A DNA stretch of 64,000 nucleotides from Pseudomonas sp. B21-056 (GTDB taxonomy: Bacteria > Pseudomonadota > Gammaproteobacteria > Pseudomonadales > Pseudomonadaceae), in assembly GCF_026016325.1 (NCBI RefSeq), contig NZ_CP087203.1, positions 1,054,001-1,118,000 of the forward strand, given 5' to 3'. The position numbers and the translations under genes were made by a program. Below the pieces are notes generated by a model. That model saw only the letters and a list, made by a program, of their open reading frames with translations, was not told the origin of the DNA and searched no databases. Below are positions 8,696 to 20,453 of the stretch, one piece after another (the stretch's first letter is position 1; the number at the start of each line of letters is the position of its first letter).

Positions 8696-9598
8696 TCAGT
8701 GCCCTTGCTCGGCCACCGCCTTGGCCGCCGTGATCAGGCACTTGGTCAACTCTGGTGAGGAAAACTTGGTCAGTACCCCGTTGGCCCCGGCCAACCGGGC
8801 CTTTTCACTGTTCATGGCGCTGTCCAGCGACGTGTGCAGCAACACGTAGAGATGGGCGAAGTCAGGGGTTTCCCGCAGGGTGCGAGTGAGGGCGTAACCG
8901 TCCATTTCCGACATTTCGATGTCGGAGACGATGAGGTTGATCTGCCCATCCGTGCCTTGCAGGTCCAGCAGGCATTCGATGGCTTCCTTGGCGCTGCGGG
9001 CGGTGTGGCATTGCAGGCCCAGGTTACGCAGGGTGTGCACCGATTGTTGCAGCGCCACCTGGCTGTCATCGACCACCAGGATGCGTGCGTTGCCCAGCAC
9101 TTCGGCGTCTTCCATGCTCAGTTCGGTGGGTGCGGTTTCGATCTGTGCCGGGGCGATGCCGTGGATGACCTTTTCGATGTCCAGCACCTGCACCAGCGTG
9201 CCGTCCACCGAGGTCACGCCGGTGATGAAGGCGCGGTTGCCGCCGGAGCCATAAGGTGGTGGCTTGATGTCGGTGGTCAGACAGTGGACGATCTTGCTCA
9301 CGGCCTGCACGTGCAAGCCCTGCTTGGAACGGCTGACATCGGTGACGATCAGGCAGCCGCCGTCCGGGTCTTCCAGCGGCCGCTCGCCAATGGCACGACT
9401 CAGGTCAATCACCGACAACGAGGTGCCACGCAGGGTCGCAATGCCTTTTACGTGCGGGTGCGATTCCGGCAGTTTGGTCAGTGGCGGACACGGGATGATC
9501 TCACTGACCTTGAGCAGGTTGATTGCCATCAGCTTGCCGCTGCGCAAGGTAAACAGCAGAAGCGAAAGTGAATCTGCGCGGGCTTTGTTGGAAGACAT
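8696..9598 (-). CDS. cheV: Chemotaxis coupling protein CheV (CheW domain plus receiver)
   Basis: A CheW-like domain (about residues 10-155; VIDLSRAIGERP, FITGVTSVDGTLVQVLDIE) is fused to a response-regulator receiver (about 168-297; ILVVDDSQVALQQ, with phospho-acceptor aspartate in LIVSDIEMSEMDGYAL and the lysine in GVLTKFSSPE). Length of 300 aa is normal. CheV links chemoreceptors to CheA and damps signalling when phosphorylated. ATG 9598 follows an AGAAGG ribosome site. No other chemotaxis genes are adjacent, as is common for CheV paralogues in Pseudomonas. Confidence 0.93.
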   Translation of the reverse strand: MSSNKARADSLSLLLFTLRSGKLMAINLLKVSEIIPCPPLTKLPESHPHVKGIATLRGTSLSVIDLSRAIGERPLEDPDGGCLIVTDVSRSKQGLHVQAVSKIVHCLTTDIKPPPYGSGGNRAFITGVTSVDGTLVQVLDIEKVIHGIAPAQIETAPTELSMEDAEVLGNARILVVDDSQVALQQSVHTLRNLGLQCHTARSAKEAIECLLDLQGTDGQINLIVSDIEMSEMDGYALTRTLRETPDFAHLYVLLHTSLDSAMNSEKARLAGANGVLTKFSSPELTKCLITAAKAVAEQGH

Positions 9599-9743
9599 AA
9601 AAACCTTCTGTGGAAAAAGGTGGGGCGAACGTGAAGATCGCCAAAACAGCTTTTGATATTGGGTTATCGACTTGTTGGGGGCAGGCTTTAGGGTGAAAGC
9701 TGCCGACATCCGATTTCTGGGTCAGCGGCTTGTGAATACACAA

Positions 9744-9893
9744 CCTGTGGCGAGGGGATTTAGCGAAACGTCGCACCGCCCCGTTGGGTTGCGAAGCAGC
9801 CCCAAATCAGCAAATCCAATCTGCCTGACACACTGCATTGCCTGATTTTAGGGCCGCTTCGCAGCCCAGCGGGGATAAATCCCCTCGCCACAA
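9744..9893. repeat. Type 2 REP doublet (GTGGCGAGGGGATTTA family)
   Basis: Two inverted copies of a second Pseudomonas palindromic repeat: left arm CTGTGGCGAGGGGATTTAG, right arm GGGGATAAATCCCCTCGCCA. The left copy has diverged in the middle (AGCGAAACGTC instead of TCCCC). The same family occurs at 26490, 47564, 48696 and 54951. Confidence 0.85.
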
Positions 9894-9915
9894 AGGTTTG
9901 AGCGACTTGAGAGCG

Positions 9916-11466
<1,551 letters not shown>

Positions 11467-11472
<6 letters not shown>

Positions 11473-11526
11473 AATGACTCCGTGTAGTCATAAGGACTAT
11501 AAGTCTGAATGTGTCTTTATGACTAC
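11467..11526. promoter_or_regulatory. Three NorR-type enhancer sites between norR and hmp
   Basis: Three copies of RGTCATAANGACT lie close together: GGTCATAATGACT at 11467-11479 (covering the norR start codon), AGTCATAAGGACT at 11487-11499, and the inverted copy in GTCTTTATGACT at 11513-11524. NorR is known to need three upstream sites to form its active oligomer, so number and placement fit. Confidence 0.75.
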
Positions 11527-11564
11527 GTTATTTTTAACTTGTTGAAAATAAATGAAAATATTTG

Positions 11565-11580
11565 TGGCATGAAAACTGAT
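11565..11580 (+). promoter_or_regulatory. Weak sigma-54-like promoter candidate for hmp
   Basis: TGGCATGAAAACTGAT resembles the TGGCAC-N5-TTGC consensus at the -24 element, but the -12 GC is missing (GA instead). A NorR target should have a sigma-54 promoter between the enhancers and ATG 11623, and this is the best candidate I see; it is imperfect. Confidence 0.3.
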
Positions 11581-11622
11581 ATGCGTAGGTATCCGTTTCC
11601 GTTCCATGCGAGGAGTCACCTT

Positions 11623-12804
11623 ATGCTTACCCGGGAAGAACGCGCCATCATTCGCTCCACTGTTCCATTACTTGAAAGCGGTGGTGAAGCGCTGATCACT
11701 CACTTCTATCGCATGATGCTCTCCGAATATCCCCAGGTTCGACCGCTGTTCAACCAGGCTCACCAGGCCAGCGGCGATCAACCCCGGGCCTTGGCCAACG
11801 GCGTATTGATGTACGCACGGCACATCGACCAGCTCGACCAGTTGGGTGACCTGGTGGCGAAAATCGTCAACAAGCACGTTGCCTTGCAGATCGAGCCACA
11901 GCATTACCCGATCGTCGGCTCCTGCCTGTTGCGGGCGATTGCCGAAGTGCTGGGCAACGAGATTGCCACGCCTGAAGTGATCTCCGCCTGGGGCGCTGCC
12001 TATAACCAACTGGCCGATATCCTGATCGGTGCCGAAGCCGGTATGTATGACCAGAAAGCCGCAGCCCCGGGTGGCTGGCGGGGCGAGCGGGAGTTCATCC
12101 TGGTGGCCAAGGTCCAGGAAAGCGCCGAGATCACTTCGTTCTACTTCGAACCGCTGGACAAGGGACCGATTCTACTGGCCGAGCCGGGTCAGTACATCGG
12201 CATGAAACTGTTCCTGGACGGTGAGGAAGTGCGCCGCAACTATTCTCTGTCGGCCCTGGCGGACAACGGTCAGTATCGGATCAGTGTCAAGCGCGAGCCG
12301 GGTGGACGGGTATCGAACTACCTGCATCATGATTTCCACATTGGCAGCAGCATCCAGCTGTTCCCGCCGTCCGGGGATTTCTACCTGACCGCCAGCGACA
12401 AACCTCTGGTGCTGATCAGCGGTGGCGTCGGCATCACCCCGACCCTGGCAATGCTGCAGGCGGCGCTGCAAACCGAGCGGCAGGTGCATTTCATCCATTG
12501 TGCCCGCAATGGTCGCGCCCATGCTTTCCGTGACTGGATCGACGACCTGGCCAAGCGGCACCCGCAGCTCAAACGCTTCTACTGCTACGACGAAGACGAC
12601 GGCTTGAGCCCGGCGGCCGACCGGGTTGGCTTGTTGAGTCAGGAGCAACTGGCCAATTGGTTGCCGGAACAGCGTGACCTGGATGCCTATTTCCTTGGGC
12701 CGAAGGGGTTCATGGCGGCCGTGAAGCGTCATCTCAAGGCGCTGGGTGTGCCGGATCAGCAAAGCCGTTACGAGTTCTTCGGGCCGGCTGCGGCGTTGGA
12801 ATAA
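11623..12804 (+). CDS. hmp: Flavohaemoprotein, nitric oxide dioxygenase Hmp
   Basis: The 393-residue product has a globin domain (1-138) with proximal haem ligand H85 (IVNKHVALQ) and distal Y29 and Q53. An FAD-binding barrel follows (RRNYSLSALADNGQYRISVK), then an NAD domain (LVLISGGVGITPTLAML). Hmp oxidises NO to nitrate in the cytoplasm using O2 and NADH. ATG 11623 is preceded by AGGAG; an upstream in-frame start would add unconserved residues. Divergent norR and its enhancer sites point to NO induction. Confidence 0.95.
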   Translation: MLTREERAIIRSTVPLLESGGEALITHFYRMMLSEYPQVRPLFNQAHQASGDQPRALANGVLMYARHIDQLDQLGDLVAKIVNKHVALQIEPQHYPIVGSCLLRAIAEVLGNEIATPEVISAWGAAYNQLADILIGAEAGMYDQKAAAPGGWRGEREFILVAKVQESAEITSFYFEPLDKGPILLAEPGQYIGMKLFLDGEEVRRNYSLSALADNGQYRISVKREPGGRVSNYLHHDFHIGSSIQLFPPSGDFYLTASDKPLVLISGGVGITPTLAMLQAALQTERQVHFIHCARNGRAHAFRDWIDDLAKRHPQLKRFYCYDEDDGLSPAADRVGLLSQEQLANWLPEQRDLDAYFLGPKGFMAAVKRHLKALGVPDQQSRYEFFGPAAALE

Positions 12805-12840
12805 AGGCAGGCGGCAAGCCTGGCAGAACCGGTTGCCTTC

Positions 12841-12940
12841 ATCGCGAGCAGGCTCGCTCCCACATTGGATTCGGGGTGTACGCAGCATTTGCATGCACCA
12901 TCGGACCCTGTGGGAGCGAGCCTGCTCGCGAAGGGGCCGG
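12841..12940. repeat. Two type 1 REP sequences, outward-facing
   Basis: A reverse copy (TCGCGAGCAGGCTCGCTCCC, 12842-12861) and a forward copy (TGTGGGAGCGAGCCTGCTCG, 12910-12929) are separated by about 48 bp. Their order is reversed relative to the usual REPIN doublet. Confidence 0.85.
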
Positions 12941-13140
12941 CATGCCTCACACAGCCTTCAACTGACGCCTTCGCTCGCCCAAAGTTAATCGGCGCTTAAC
13001 CTTTCTTCTGTTTATTCCCCCTCAAAGTTGACGCAAGCTGCTCGTTCACTGTCATGGCCAGCGTGTAGACTTCGGCCATCCGACAGCGCGCCGAGTGTCG
13101 CAAGGCTGCGCGTCGATCCATGCATCCAAAGGAAAACGCA

Positions 13141-13650
13141 ATGAGTGAGGAAATGATGCGGTTGGGCCGCGAGCGTCGTTATCTGGTGCTGCTGGGGCTG
13201 ATCTGCCTGGCGCTGATCGGTGGTGCGCTGTACATGCAAGTGGCCCTCGGTGAAGCACCGTGCCCGCTGTGCATCCTGCAGCGTTATGCGCTGTTGCTGA
13301 TCGCGGTCTTCGCTTTCATCGGCGCGGCCATGCGCACCCGTCGCAGCCTGACGATTCTTGAAGCCATTGTGGTGCTCTGCGCCCTGGCCGGTGCGGGAGT
13401 GGCGGGGCATCACGTGTATACCCAATTTTTCCCGGCGGTCAGCTGTGGTATCGATGTGCTGCAACCGATTGTCGATGATCTGCCGCTGGCGAAGATTTTC
13501 CCGCTGGGCTTCCAGGTCGATGGGTTTTGCTCCACCCCATACCCGCCGATCCTGGGCTTGTCCCTGGCGCAATGGGCGCTGCTGGCCTTCGTGCTGATCG
13601 TGGTGCTGGTGCCCTTGCTGGTGTCGCGTAACCGCAAGACCCTTCGCTGA
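13141..13650 (+). CDS. dsbB: Disulfide bond formation protein DsbB
   Basis: A 169-residue inner membrane protein with four hydrophobic segments. The first periplasmic cysteine pair is C41/C44 (APCPLCILQRYA) and the second is C102/C130 (AVSCGIDVLQP, VDGFCSTPYPP). DsbB reoxidises DsbA and passes electrons to quinone. ATG 13141 follows AAGGA at 13130. It stands between hmp and the cyo operon with its own terminator. Confidence 0.93.
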   Translation: MSEEMMRLGRERRYLVLLGLICLALIGGALYMQVALGEAPCPLCILQRYALLLIAVFAFIGAAMRTRRSLTILEAIVVLCALAGAGVAGHHVYTQFFPAVSCGIDVLQPIVDDLPLAKIFPLGFQVDGFCSTPYPPILGLSLAQWALLAFVLIVVLVPLLVSRNRKTLR

Positions 13651-13662
13651 AGTGTCTCGATG

Positions 13663-13701
13663 AAACGCCCCGGTTTCTCTGTTGGAGAACCGGGGCGTTT
13701 T
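13663..13701 (+). terminator. Rho-independent terminator after dsbB
   Basis: AAACGCCCCGGTTTCTC and its reverse complement GAGAACCGGGGCGTTT form a strong stem of about 16 bp with a short loop, followed by T residues. Confidence 0.9.
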
Positions 13702-14446
13702 ACGTTTCAGCCATGGATGGGATCGGCCTTGATCCGGGACAAGAATGACCCGCGACACTGTGCGACACGTTGTCACACATCCAGGGTTCCAAGGTCCTTC
13801 GCGGTATGAGTCAGTACCTCATCCTGTAACAAAAAACTGTTCCGTCCTGCCGTATCCGCCAACCCCCTGCGCGGCAGGCAGCAGGCATTTTTAACAGCGC
13901 AGCGCCAAGTGGCCAGCCCCCCGAAAAACGGGCGCTTGCCAGGCAAAAAACCTCAGCGTGTTCCGTTCAGGCTGTCTGAATCGGGCGTAGTAGACCTACG
14001 ATTTTTGGGGTTCTTGTTGAGAATCAATTTCGATAACATGCCGGACCGTTGCGGTATCCGGAAGAGATTGTTGCCGGTTTCGATAAAAATTATTTCGGGA
14101 TGAGACATGGTCTACAGCGCTCCAGCTCACTACAATCGCCCGCACCGAATAGCCGACCCGGCTCAGGCTTGAGCACGAGAGGCGGTCGAAGGGTGCCAGC
14201 GCCCCATGCGACCCCAGGTGTCGGTGCCTTCCAACTACCCGCACCAAATGGAATTGGGCTGTAACAAGGCCTTTTTACCGACGAATTCGAATAAGAACTC
14301 ACTGCTGGCCCAGGATAGGTCGAACAGCGTCTGACGCTCGACGGGCAGCCCTTATTCAAATCCAAGAAAATGCCAACCCTTGGCAGGGTGAAGTGTTGGC
14401 GATCAAAACCCAACTGCATTGCGCAAGCTGCTTTAGAGGTCGTGAG
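13702..14446. other. 745-bp region upstream of the cyo operon, no convincing gene
   Basis: Open frames here are short and have no family resemblance. The stretch holds AT-rich patches (about 14000-14100, e.g. GAGAATCAATTTCGATAA), a small hairpin CGTAG/CTACG with T run at 13988-14008, and a pyrimidine-rich leader. It must contain the cyo promoter and may hold binding sites for redox or carbon regulators; I could not identify a clear Anr or Fur site. Confidence 0.4.
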
Positions 14447-15394
14447 ATGAGTAAAAACAGGTACCCCCGATTACTAGGCTTGTTGCCGCTGCTCGGCACG
14501 TTGCTGCTGGGAGGCTGCAACATGACCTTGCTCGATCCCAAGGGCCAGGTCGGCCTGGATGAACGAAACCTGATCATCACCGCCACGCTGCTGATGTTGC
14601 TGGTCGTTGTGCCGGTCATCGTCATGACGTTCCTGTTCGCCTGGAAATACCGCGCCTCCAACACCAAGGCCGTGTACACGCCGAAGTGGTCGCACTCCAC
14701 CAAGATCGAAGCGGCCGTGTGGACGATTCCGGTCCTGATCATCATTGCCCTGGGTTATGTCACCTACAAGTCGACCCACGCCCTGGACCCGTACCGTCCG
14801 CTGGATTCCGACGTCAAGCCGATCACCATTGAAGTGGTCTCGATGGACTGGAAGTGGCTGTTCATCTATCCGGAACAGGGCATCGCCACCGTCAACAAGA
14901 TCGTGTTCCCGGCCCACACGCCGATCAACTTCAAGGTCACCTCCGACACCGTGATGAACTCGTTCTTCATCCCGGGCCTGGGCGGGCAGATCTACGCGAT
15001 GGCGGGCATGCAGACCAAGCTGCACCTGATCGCCAACCAGAACGCTGAACTCGAAGGGATCTCCGCCAACTACAGCGGCGCGGGTTTTACCGGCATGAAG
15101 TTCAAAGCAATCGCCACCACTCAGGAAGACTTCGACGCCTGGGTCAACGATGTGAAGAAGGCACCTAAACAGCTTGAAAAAGCTGAATACGAAGCCCTTT
15201 CCAAACCGAGCCAGAACAACCCAGTCGAACTCTACTCCGCGGTCACGCCGAACCTGTTCCAGACCATCATCGACAAGTATGAAGGGATGAACCCAGGTAA
15301 GCCGATGCACCACGAGAAGCATGAGAAGGAAGTGGCGCACAACATGGAAGGGATGGACATGAGCTCGCATTCAGCTGCCGGGGCAGAGGAGTAA
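14447..15394 (+). CDS. cyoA: Cytochrome bo3 ubiquinol oxidase subunit II
   Basis: The 315-residue lipoprotein has a lipobox ending at C24 (LLLGGC), two transmembrane helices (about 43-65 and 88-108) and a periplasmic cupredoxin-like domain ([16 protein letters not shown]) without the Cu-A ligands, as expected for a quinol oxidase. The tail is histidine- and methionine-rich ([17 protein letters not shown]). First gene of cyoABCDE; 3-bp spacing to cyoB. Together the complex oxidises ubiquinol, reduces O2 and pumps protons. Confidence 0.95.
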   Translation: MSKNRYPRLLGLLPLLGTLLLGGCNMTLLDPKGQVGLDERNLIITATLLMLLVVVPVIVMTFLFAWKYRASNTKAVYTPKWSHSTKIEAAVWTIPVLIIIALGYVTYKSTHALDPYRPLDSDVKPITIEVVSMDWKWLFIYPEQGIATVNKIVFPAHTPINFKVTSDTVMNSFFIPGLGGQIYAMAGMQTKLHLIANQNAELEGISANYSGAGFTGMKFKAIATTQEDFDAWVNDVKKAPKQLEKAEYEALSKPSQNNPVELYSAVTPNLFQTIIDKYEGMNPGKPMHHEKHEKEVAHNMEGMDMSSHSAAGAEE

Positions 15395-15397
15395 ACG

Positions 15398-17428
15398 ATG
15401 TTTGGTAAATTAAGTTGGGAAGCGATCCCGTTCCACGAGCCGATTGTCATGGTGACCCTCGCCATCATCGCGCTCGGTGGTCTGGCGCTGTTCGCCGGGA
15501 TCACTTACTTCAAGAAGTGGACCTACCTGTGGACCGAGTGGCTGACGTCGGTCGACCACAAGAAAATCGGCGTGATGTACATCATCGTCGCCATGGTCAT
15601 GCTGCTGCGCGGTTTTGCCGACGCCATCATGATGCGTACCCAGTTGGCCATGGCCACCGAGGGTTCGCCTGGCTACCTGCCACCTGAACACTATGACCAG
15701 ATCTTCACCGCCCACGGTGTGATCATGATCATCTTCATGGCAATGCCATTCTTCACCGGCCTGATGAACCTTGCAGTGCCGCTGCAGATCGGCGCCCGTG
15801 ACGTGGCCTTCCCGTTCCTGAACTCCCTGAGCTTCTGGCTGCTGGTGTCCGGCGTCGTGCTGATCAACCTGTCCCTGGGTGTTGGTGAATTCGCCAAGAC
15901 CGGTTGGGTTGCCTATCCGCCGCTGTCGGGGCTGCAATACAGTCCGGGCGTAGGCGTGGATTACTACATCTGGGCGCTACAGCTATCCGGGTTGGGTACG
16001 ACATTGACGGGGGTCAACTTCCTGGCCACCGTGCTGAAAATGCGTACCCCGGGCATGAAGCTGATGGACATGCCGATCTTCACCTGGACCTGCACCTGGG
16101 CCAACGTCCTGATCGTCGCGTCGTTCCCGATCCTGACCGCTACCCTGGCACTGCTGACGCTTGACCGTTACATGGATTTCCACATTTTCACCAATGAACT
16201 GGGTGGAAATCCGATGATGTACGTCAACCTGTTCTGGGCCTGGGGTCACCCCGAGGTGTACATCCTGATTCTGCCGGCGTTCGGGATTTTCTCCGAAGTC
16301 ATCTCGACCTTCTCCGGCAAGAAACTGTTCGGCCACCACTCGATGATCTACGCTTCCGGCGCGATCTCGGTGCTGGGCTTCATGGTCTGGCTGCACCACT
16401 TCTTCACCATGGGTTCGGGTGCCAGCGTCAACGCCTTCTTCGGCCTGGCGACGATGCTGATTTCGATCCCGACGGGAGTGAAGCTGTTCAACTGGCTGTT
16501 CACCATCTACCAGGGCCGCCTGCGTTTCACCAGCCACGTGCTGTGGACCCTGGGCTTCATGGTGACCTTCGCCATCGGCGGCATGACCGGCGTACTGCTG
16601 GCCATCCCGGGTGCCGACTTCGTCCTGCACAACAGCCTGTTCGTGATCGCGCACTTCCATAACGTGATCATCGGCGGCGCGGTATTCGGCTACATCGCCG
16701 GCTTCGCCTTCTACTTCCCGAAAGCGTTCGGCTTCAAGCTGCACGAAGGCTGGGGCAAGGGCGCGTTCTGGTTCTGGATCACCGGCTTCTTCGTCGCGTT
16801 CATGCCGCTCTATGTGCTGGGCTTCATGGGCATGACCCGTCGCCTGAACACCACCACCAACCCTGAGTGGGTGCCGTACCTGTACGTCGCGATGTTCGGT
16901 GCGGTGTTGATCGCCGTCGGTATCGCCTGCCAGCTGATCCAGCTGTACGTCAGCGTGCGTGACCGCAACAAGCCAGAGAACATGTGCGAACACGGCGATC
17001 CGTGGGATGCCCATACCCTGGAGTGGTCGACCTCTTCGCCACCACCGTTCTACAACTTCGCCGTGCTGCCGAAAGCGGACACCATCGACCCGTTCACCGA
17101 AGCCAAGGAAAACGGTACCGCGTACCAGCCTGTGGCCAAGTACTCGCCGATCCACATGCCGAACAACACCGCGACCGGTGTGGTCATGGGCGGCCTGTTG
17201 ACCGTGTTCGGTTTCGCGATGATCTGGCACATCTGGTGGCTGGCCGCCGCTAGCCTGGTCGGCACCGTGGTGTATTTCGCCATCCATGCCGCCCGCGACG
17301 ATCAGGGCTACATGGTGCCGGTGGATGTCATCGAACGCATCGAAGCCGAGCAGCACAAACGTCTGGTCGCGGCCGGGAAAGTCCGGGCCACCGCCACCCG
17401 TGTTGAAACCTCGTTGGAACAGGCTTAA
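15398..17428 (+). CDS. cyoB: Cytochrome bo3 ubiquinol oxidase subunit I
   Basis: The 676-residue catalytic subunit keeps the numbering of Escherichia coli CyoB at key sites: R71 and D75 near the quinone site, haem ligand H106 (FTAHGVIM), and the Cu-B ligand H284 with cross-linked Y288 and channel E286 ([11 protein letters not shown]). The Cu-B histidine pair is in WLHHFFTMG, and the haem histidines are in [12 protein letters not shown]. Fifteen membrane segments are expected. It lies between cyoA and cyoC with 3-bp gaps. Confidence 0.97.
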   Translation: MFGKLSWEAIPFHEPIVMVTLAIIALGGLALFAGITYFKKWTYLWTEWLTSVDHKKIGVMYIIVAMVMLLRGFADAIMMRTQLAMATEGSPGYLPPEHYDQIFTAHGVIMIIFMAMPFFTGLMNLAVPLQIGARDVAFPFLNSLSFWLLVSGVVLINLSLGVGEFAKTGWVAYPPLSGLQYSPGVGVDYYIWALQLSGLGTTLTGVNFLATVLKMRTPGMKLMDMPIFTWTCTWANVLIVASFPILTATLALLTLDRYMDFHIFTNELGGNPMMYVNLFWAWGHPEVYILILPAFGIFSEVISTFSGKKLFGHHSMIYASGAISVLGFMVWLHHFFTMGSGASVNAFFGLATMLISIPTGVKLFNWLFTIYQGRLRFTSHVLWTLGFMVTFAIGGMTGVLLAIPGADFVLHNSLFVIAHFHNVIIGGAVFGYIAGFAFYFPKAFGFKLHEGWGKGAFWFWITGFFVAFMPLYVLGFMGMTRRLNTTTNPEWVPYLYVAMFGAVLIAVGIACQLIQLYVSVRDRNKPENMCEHGDPWDAHTLEWSTSSPPPFYNFAVLPKADTIDPFTEAKENGTAYQPVAKYSPIHMPNNTATGVVMGGLLTVFGFAMIWHIWWLAAASLVGTVVYFAIHAARDDQGYMVPVDVIERIEAEQHKRLVAAGKVRATATRVETSLEQA

Positions 17429-17431
17429 ACC

Positions 17432-18058
17432 ATGTCGAACTTAGTGACCAATGTTGGACACGCCCATGGTCATGACCATGGGCACGATGACCATCACCAC
17501 GACGCGGGCGAGATGACCGTATTCGGTTTCTGGCTCTACCTGATGACCGACTGCATTCTGTTCGCGTCGATCTTCGCGGCCTATGCGGTGCTGGTAAACA
17601 ACGTCGCCGGTGGCCCGTCGGGCCACGACATCTTCGAGTTGCCTTACGTACTGGGCGAAACCGCCCTGCTGCTGTTCAGCTCGATCACCTACGGCTTCGC
17701 CATGCTGGCGTTGTACAAGGGCAAGAAAACCCAGGTACTGGGCTGGTTGGCCATGACCTTCCTGTTCGGTGCCGGCTTCATCGGCATGGAGATCAACGAG
17801 TTCCACGTATTGATCTCCGAGGGCTTCGGTCCTAACCGCAGCGGCTTCCTGTCCGGGTTCTTCACCCTGGTCGGCACCCACGGTCTGCACGTGACCAGCG
17901 GCCTGATCTGGATGGCGATCATGATGTACCAGGTCCAGAAAAATGGCCTGACCGCCACCAACAAGACCCGCCTGAGCTGCCTGAGCCTGTTCTGGCACTT
18001 CCTGGACGTGGTGTGGATCTGCGTATTCACCGTTGTTTATCTGATGGGGACCCTGTAA
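17432..18058 (+). CDS. cyoC: Cytochrome bo3 ubiquinol oxidase subunit III
   Basis: A 208-residue protein with five membrane segments and the COX3 motif [20 protein letters not shown] followed by [13 protein letters not shown]. The N-terminus is unusually histidine-rich ([16 protein letters not shown], residues 8-23), a metal-binding-like tail seen in Pseudomonas homologues. Its stop is immediately followed by the cyoD start. Confidence 0.95.
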   Translation: MSNLVTNVGHAHGHDHGHDDHHHDAGEMTVFGFWLYLMTDCILFASIFAAYAVLVNNVAGGPSGHDIFELPYVLGETALLLFSSITYGFAMLALYKGKKTQVLGWLAMTFLFGAGFIGMEINEFHVLISEGFGPNRSGFLSGFFTLVGTHGLHVTSGLIWMAIMMYQVQKNGLTATNKTRLSCLSLFWHFLDVVWICVFTVVYLMGTL

Positions 18059-18394
18059 ATGGCTAACGCACATTCCCATGATGGTCATGACGCCGGCCAC
18101 GGCAGCGTCAAGTCCTATGCCATCGGCTTCATCCTGTCGGTGATCCTGACCGTCATCCCGTTCGGCCTGGTGATGTACCCGTCGCTGCCCAAGAGCCTGA
18201 CCCTGTGGATCGTCCTGATCTTCGCCGTGGTCCAGGTCCTGGTGCACCTGGTGTACTTCCTGCACCTTGACCGCTCCGCCGCCCAGCGTAACAACGTGAT
18301 TGCGTTTGTCTTCGCGGCGCTGGTGATCGTCCTGTTGGTCGGCCTGTCGTTGTGGATCATGTTCAGCATCCACACCAACATGATGGCGCACTGA
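18059..18394 (+). CDS. cyoD: Cytochrome bo3 ubiquinol oxidase subunit IV
   Basis: The 111-residue protein has three transmembrane helices and the COX4-like segment [17 protein letters not shown]. It starts directly after the cyoC stop and has a short histidine-rich N-terminus ([14 protein letters not shown]). CyoD assists assembly of the Cu-B site. Confidence 0.93.
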   Translation: MANAHSHDGHDAGHGSVKSYAIGFILSVILTVIPFGLVMYPSLPKSLTLWIVLIFAVVQVLVHLVYFLHLDRSAAQRNNVIAFVFAALVIVLLVGLSLWIMFSIHTNMMAH

Positions 18395-18405
18395 GGAAAG
18401 TCCGG

Positions 18406-19293
18406 ATGTCCTTAAAGCACTTTATCCAAATCACCAAGCCGGGGATCATTTTCGGTAACGTGCTTTCTGTGGCAGGCGGGTTCTTCCTGGCCTCGAAAGG
18501 GCATGTCGATCTGGCCATCTTCCTGGCCGCGATGATCGGCACTTCCCTGGTGGTGGCGTCCGGTTGCGTGTTCAACAACTGCATCGACCGCGACATCGAC
18601 ATCAAGATGGAGCGCACCAAAAATCGTGCCCTGGTCCAGGGGCTGATCCCGGTACAACTGGCCCTGGCATTCGCCACGGTGCTGGGCGTGGCCGGTGTGG
18701 CGCTGTTGTATCGGGTGGCCAACCCGTTGGCGGCGCTGTTCGCGGTGATCGGTTTTGTCATCTACGTCGGGCTCTACAGCCTGTACCTCAAGCGCAAGTC
18801 GGTCCACGGCACGCTGGTGGGCAGTCTGTCGGGGGCGATGCCGCCGGTGATCGGCTACGTGGCGGTCAGCAACAGCTTCGACATGGCTGCGCTGACGCTG
18901 CTGGTGATGTTCAGCCTGTGGCAGATGCCGCATTCCTATGCCATCGCGATCTTCCGTTTCAACGACTACCTGGCGGCCTCGATTCCGGTGTTGCCGGTCA
19001 AGCGCGGTATCCGCGTGGCCAAGAAACACATCCTGCTCTACATCCTGGCCTTCCTCGTGGCGACCTTGATGCTGACCTTCAGCGGCTACGCCGGCATGAG
19101 CTACCTCGCCGTCGCCGCCGCCATGGGCATGTACTGGCTGTACATGGCCTGGACCGGCTACAAGGCAGTGGATGATACGGTCTGGGCACGCAAGCTGTTC
19201 GTGTTCTCGATCTTCACCATCACCGCCCTGAGCGTCATGATGTCCCTGGACTTCAAAGTGCCTAGCGAGCTGCTGCTGACCTACGCACCTTAA
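18406..19293 (+). CDS. cyoE: Protohaem IX farnesyltransferase (haem O synthase)
   Basis: The 295-residue UbiA-type prenyltransferase has the prenyl-diphosphate-binding motif [17 protein letters not shown] (about residues 58-74) and nine membrane segments. It makes haem O for CyoB from protohaem and farnesyl diphosphate. ATG 18406 follows GAGGAAAG directly after cyoD. It is the last gene of the operon, before a strong terminator. Confidence 0.95.
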   Translation: MSLKHFIQITKPGIIFGNVLSVAGGFFLASKGHVDLAIFLAAMIGTSLVVASGCVFNNCIDRDIDIKMERTKNRALVQGLIPVQLALAFATVLGVAGVALLYRVANPLAALFAVIGFVIYVGLYSLYLKRKSVHGTLVGSLSGAMPPVIGYVAVSNSFDMAALTLLVMFSLWQMPHSYAIAIFRFNDYLAASIPVLPVKRGIRVAKKHILLYILAFLVATLMLTFSGYAGMSYLAVAAAMGMYWLYMAWTGYKAVDDTVWARKLFVFSIFTITALSVMMSLDFKVPSELLLTYAP

Positions 19294-19309
19294 GCGCCAG
19301 ACGCCCCAC

Positions 19310-19346
19310 AAAAAGCCCCGCCTTCGAGAGAAGCGCGGGGCTTTTT
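19310..19346 (+). terminator. Rho-independent terminator of the cyo operon
   Basis: AAAAAGCCCCGC pairs with GCGGGGCTTTTT around an 11- to 13-base loop, followed by T residues. Confidence 0.93.
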
Positions 19347-19375
19347 CATGGGCGTTGCCTGGGCTGGTGAAGTTC

Positions 19376-19598
19376 CCGTGTGAGCGGGCTTGCTCGCGAA
19401 GACGTCGGCCCATTCAATATTCATGATGACTGACCCACTGCTATCGCGAGCAGGCTCCCACAGGTATCGGTGTGGGGCACATCATCGGCGAGCACTGCTG
19501 AACCAATGTGGGAGCGAGCCTGCTCGCGATGGCGGTGGTACATCCAACATCAGTTCAAACTGACCCACCGCCTTCGCGAGCAAGCCCGCTCCCACAAA
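19376..19598. repeat. Two successive type 1 REPINs
   Basis: Doublet one spans about 19376-19463 (left arm degenerate, GTGTGAGCGGGCTTGCTCGC; right arm GCGAGCAGGCTCCCACAG). Doublet two spans about 19507-19598 (left arm TGTGGGAGCGAGCCTGCTCG). Together with the terminator they fill the gap between cyoE and the next gene. Confidence 0.85.
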
Positions 19599-19609
19599 GG
19601 GGGAAGGGC

Positions 19610-20314
19610 TTATTGCGGGGCGATGCTGTAGCCGTCGAAGGCTTTTTGCTGTTGCAAGGCGGTGATGATGCTTTTGCGGGTGACCGGTTGTTCGGTGCCG
19701 TCGTTGTCCAGGAAAAGGTCGTTTTCCAGTTCGGCCTCGTCCCCTTCTCCGACGAAATTGAAGCCCAGGAATTCGAAGGCCTCACGGTCGACGTTCGGCT
19801 TGGAACGCGGGGTGCGCAGGGGCAGGGTGACGCTGATGCCATCCTTGCTGATGACGAACACTTCCGCTTCCTTCTTGGCCCGCGACGCCTTGCCCTTGCT
19901 GCCGCTCGGGTTGCTGATCGCCTGGTGGGTCTGGTTCAGCACCTTCAACGCCAGGCCATAGACCAGTTCCTGAAAGGCCGGATCGTCCTTGTAGCTGGAA
20001 AGAATCCGGCTGATGGGGAAGCGGCTGCTGAGGTCTTCCAGCGCGGCGAAATCGGCGGCTTCGGCGTCCTTGAGCTGCTTGAGCTGGCCCATCAGTTCAT
20101 AGGCCTTGTCATCGTCGAACGCATCGTGAGCCTGGCGGATGGCATTGCGCAGCTCGCGGATCTGGTCGCTTTCGCGGTTCGACTGGAAGGCATCCAGCAC
20201 CATTTCACTGATGTTCTTGGCCTGGGGCAGATGCTGTGAAAGATTGATGGAGTTTTCGTATTCCGCTTTGGACGACAGGGTGACTACGGATTCAGCGGTG
20301 TTGGAATCGGACAT
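19610..20314 (-). CDS. Conserved hypothetical cytoplasmic protein
   Basis: I do not recognise a named domain. The 234-residue product is hydrophilic, with a mostly helical N-terminal two thirds (LRNAIRQAHDAFDDDKAYEL, QLKQLKDAEAADFAALEDL), a lysine-rich linker (SGSKGKASRAKKEAE, about 140-155) and a C-terminal part that looks beta-rich (EVFVISKDGISVTLPLR). ATG 20314 is chosen since the preceding in-frame residues look unlike protein. It is a single-gene unit between the cyo operon and a DUF72 gene. Codon use matches its neighbours, so it is probably native. Confidence 0.75.
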   Translation of the reverse strand: MSDSNTAESVVTLSSKAEYENSINLSQHLPQAKNISEMVLDAFQSNRESDQIRELRNAIRQAHDAFDDDKAYELMGQLKQLKDAEAADFAALEDLSSRFPISRILSSYKDDPAFQELVYGLALKVLNQTHQAISNPSGSKGKASRAKKEAEVFVISKDGISVTLPLRTPRSKPNVDREAFEFLGFNFVGEGDEAELENDLFLDNDGTEQPVTRKSIITALQQQKAFDGYSIAPQ

Positions 20315-20453
20315 TGAAATTTCACTACTTCTGTTAGCTGGATAAGGCGAGAAAGGCATTGAGCGTTTTTTCGGTCGCCTAATCTATTGGACGCGGGCGG
20401 CGTTGTCACGGCTGATCCGGTGGCTGGTCGGCATTTGTTGCAGGTCCTGGCGT

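Noticed and set aside
14018..14040. Possible Fur or Anr site upstream of cyoA (GAGAATCAATTTCGATAA)
   Set aside because: Too many mismatches to either consensus and no symmetric arms.
15983..17356. Long minus-strand open frame opposite cyoB
   Set aside because: cyoB is certain from its haem and copper ligands; the antisense product is histidine/glutamine-rich shadow sequence.
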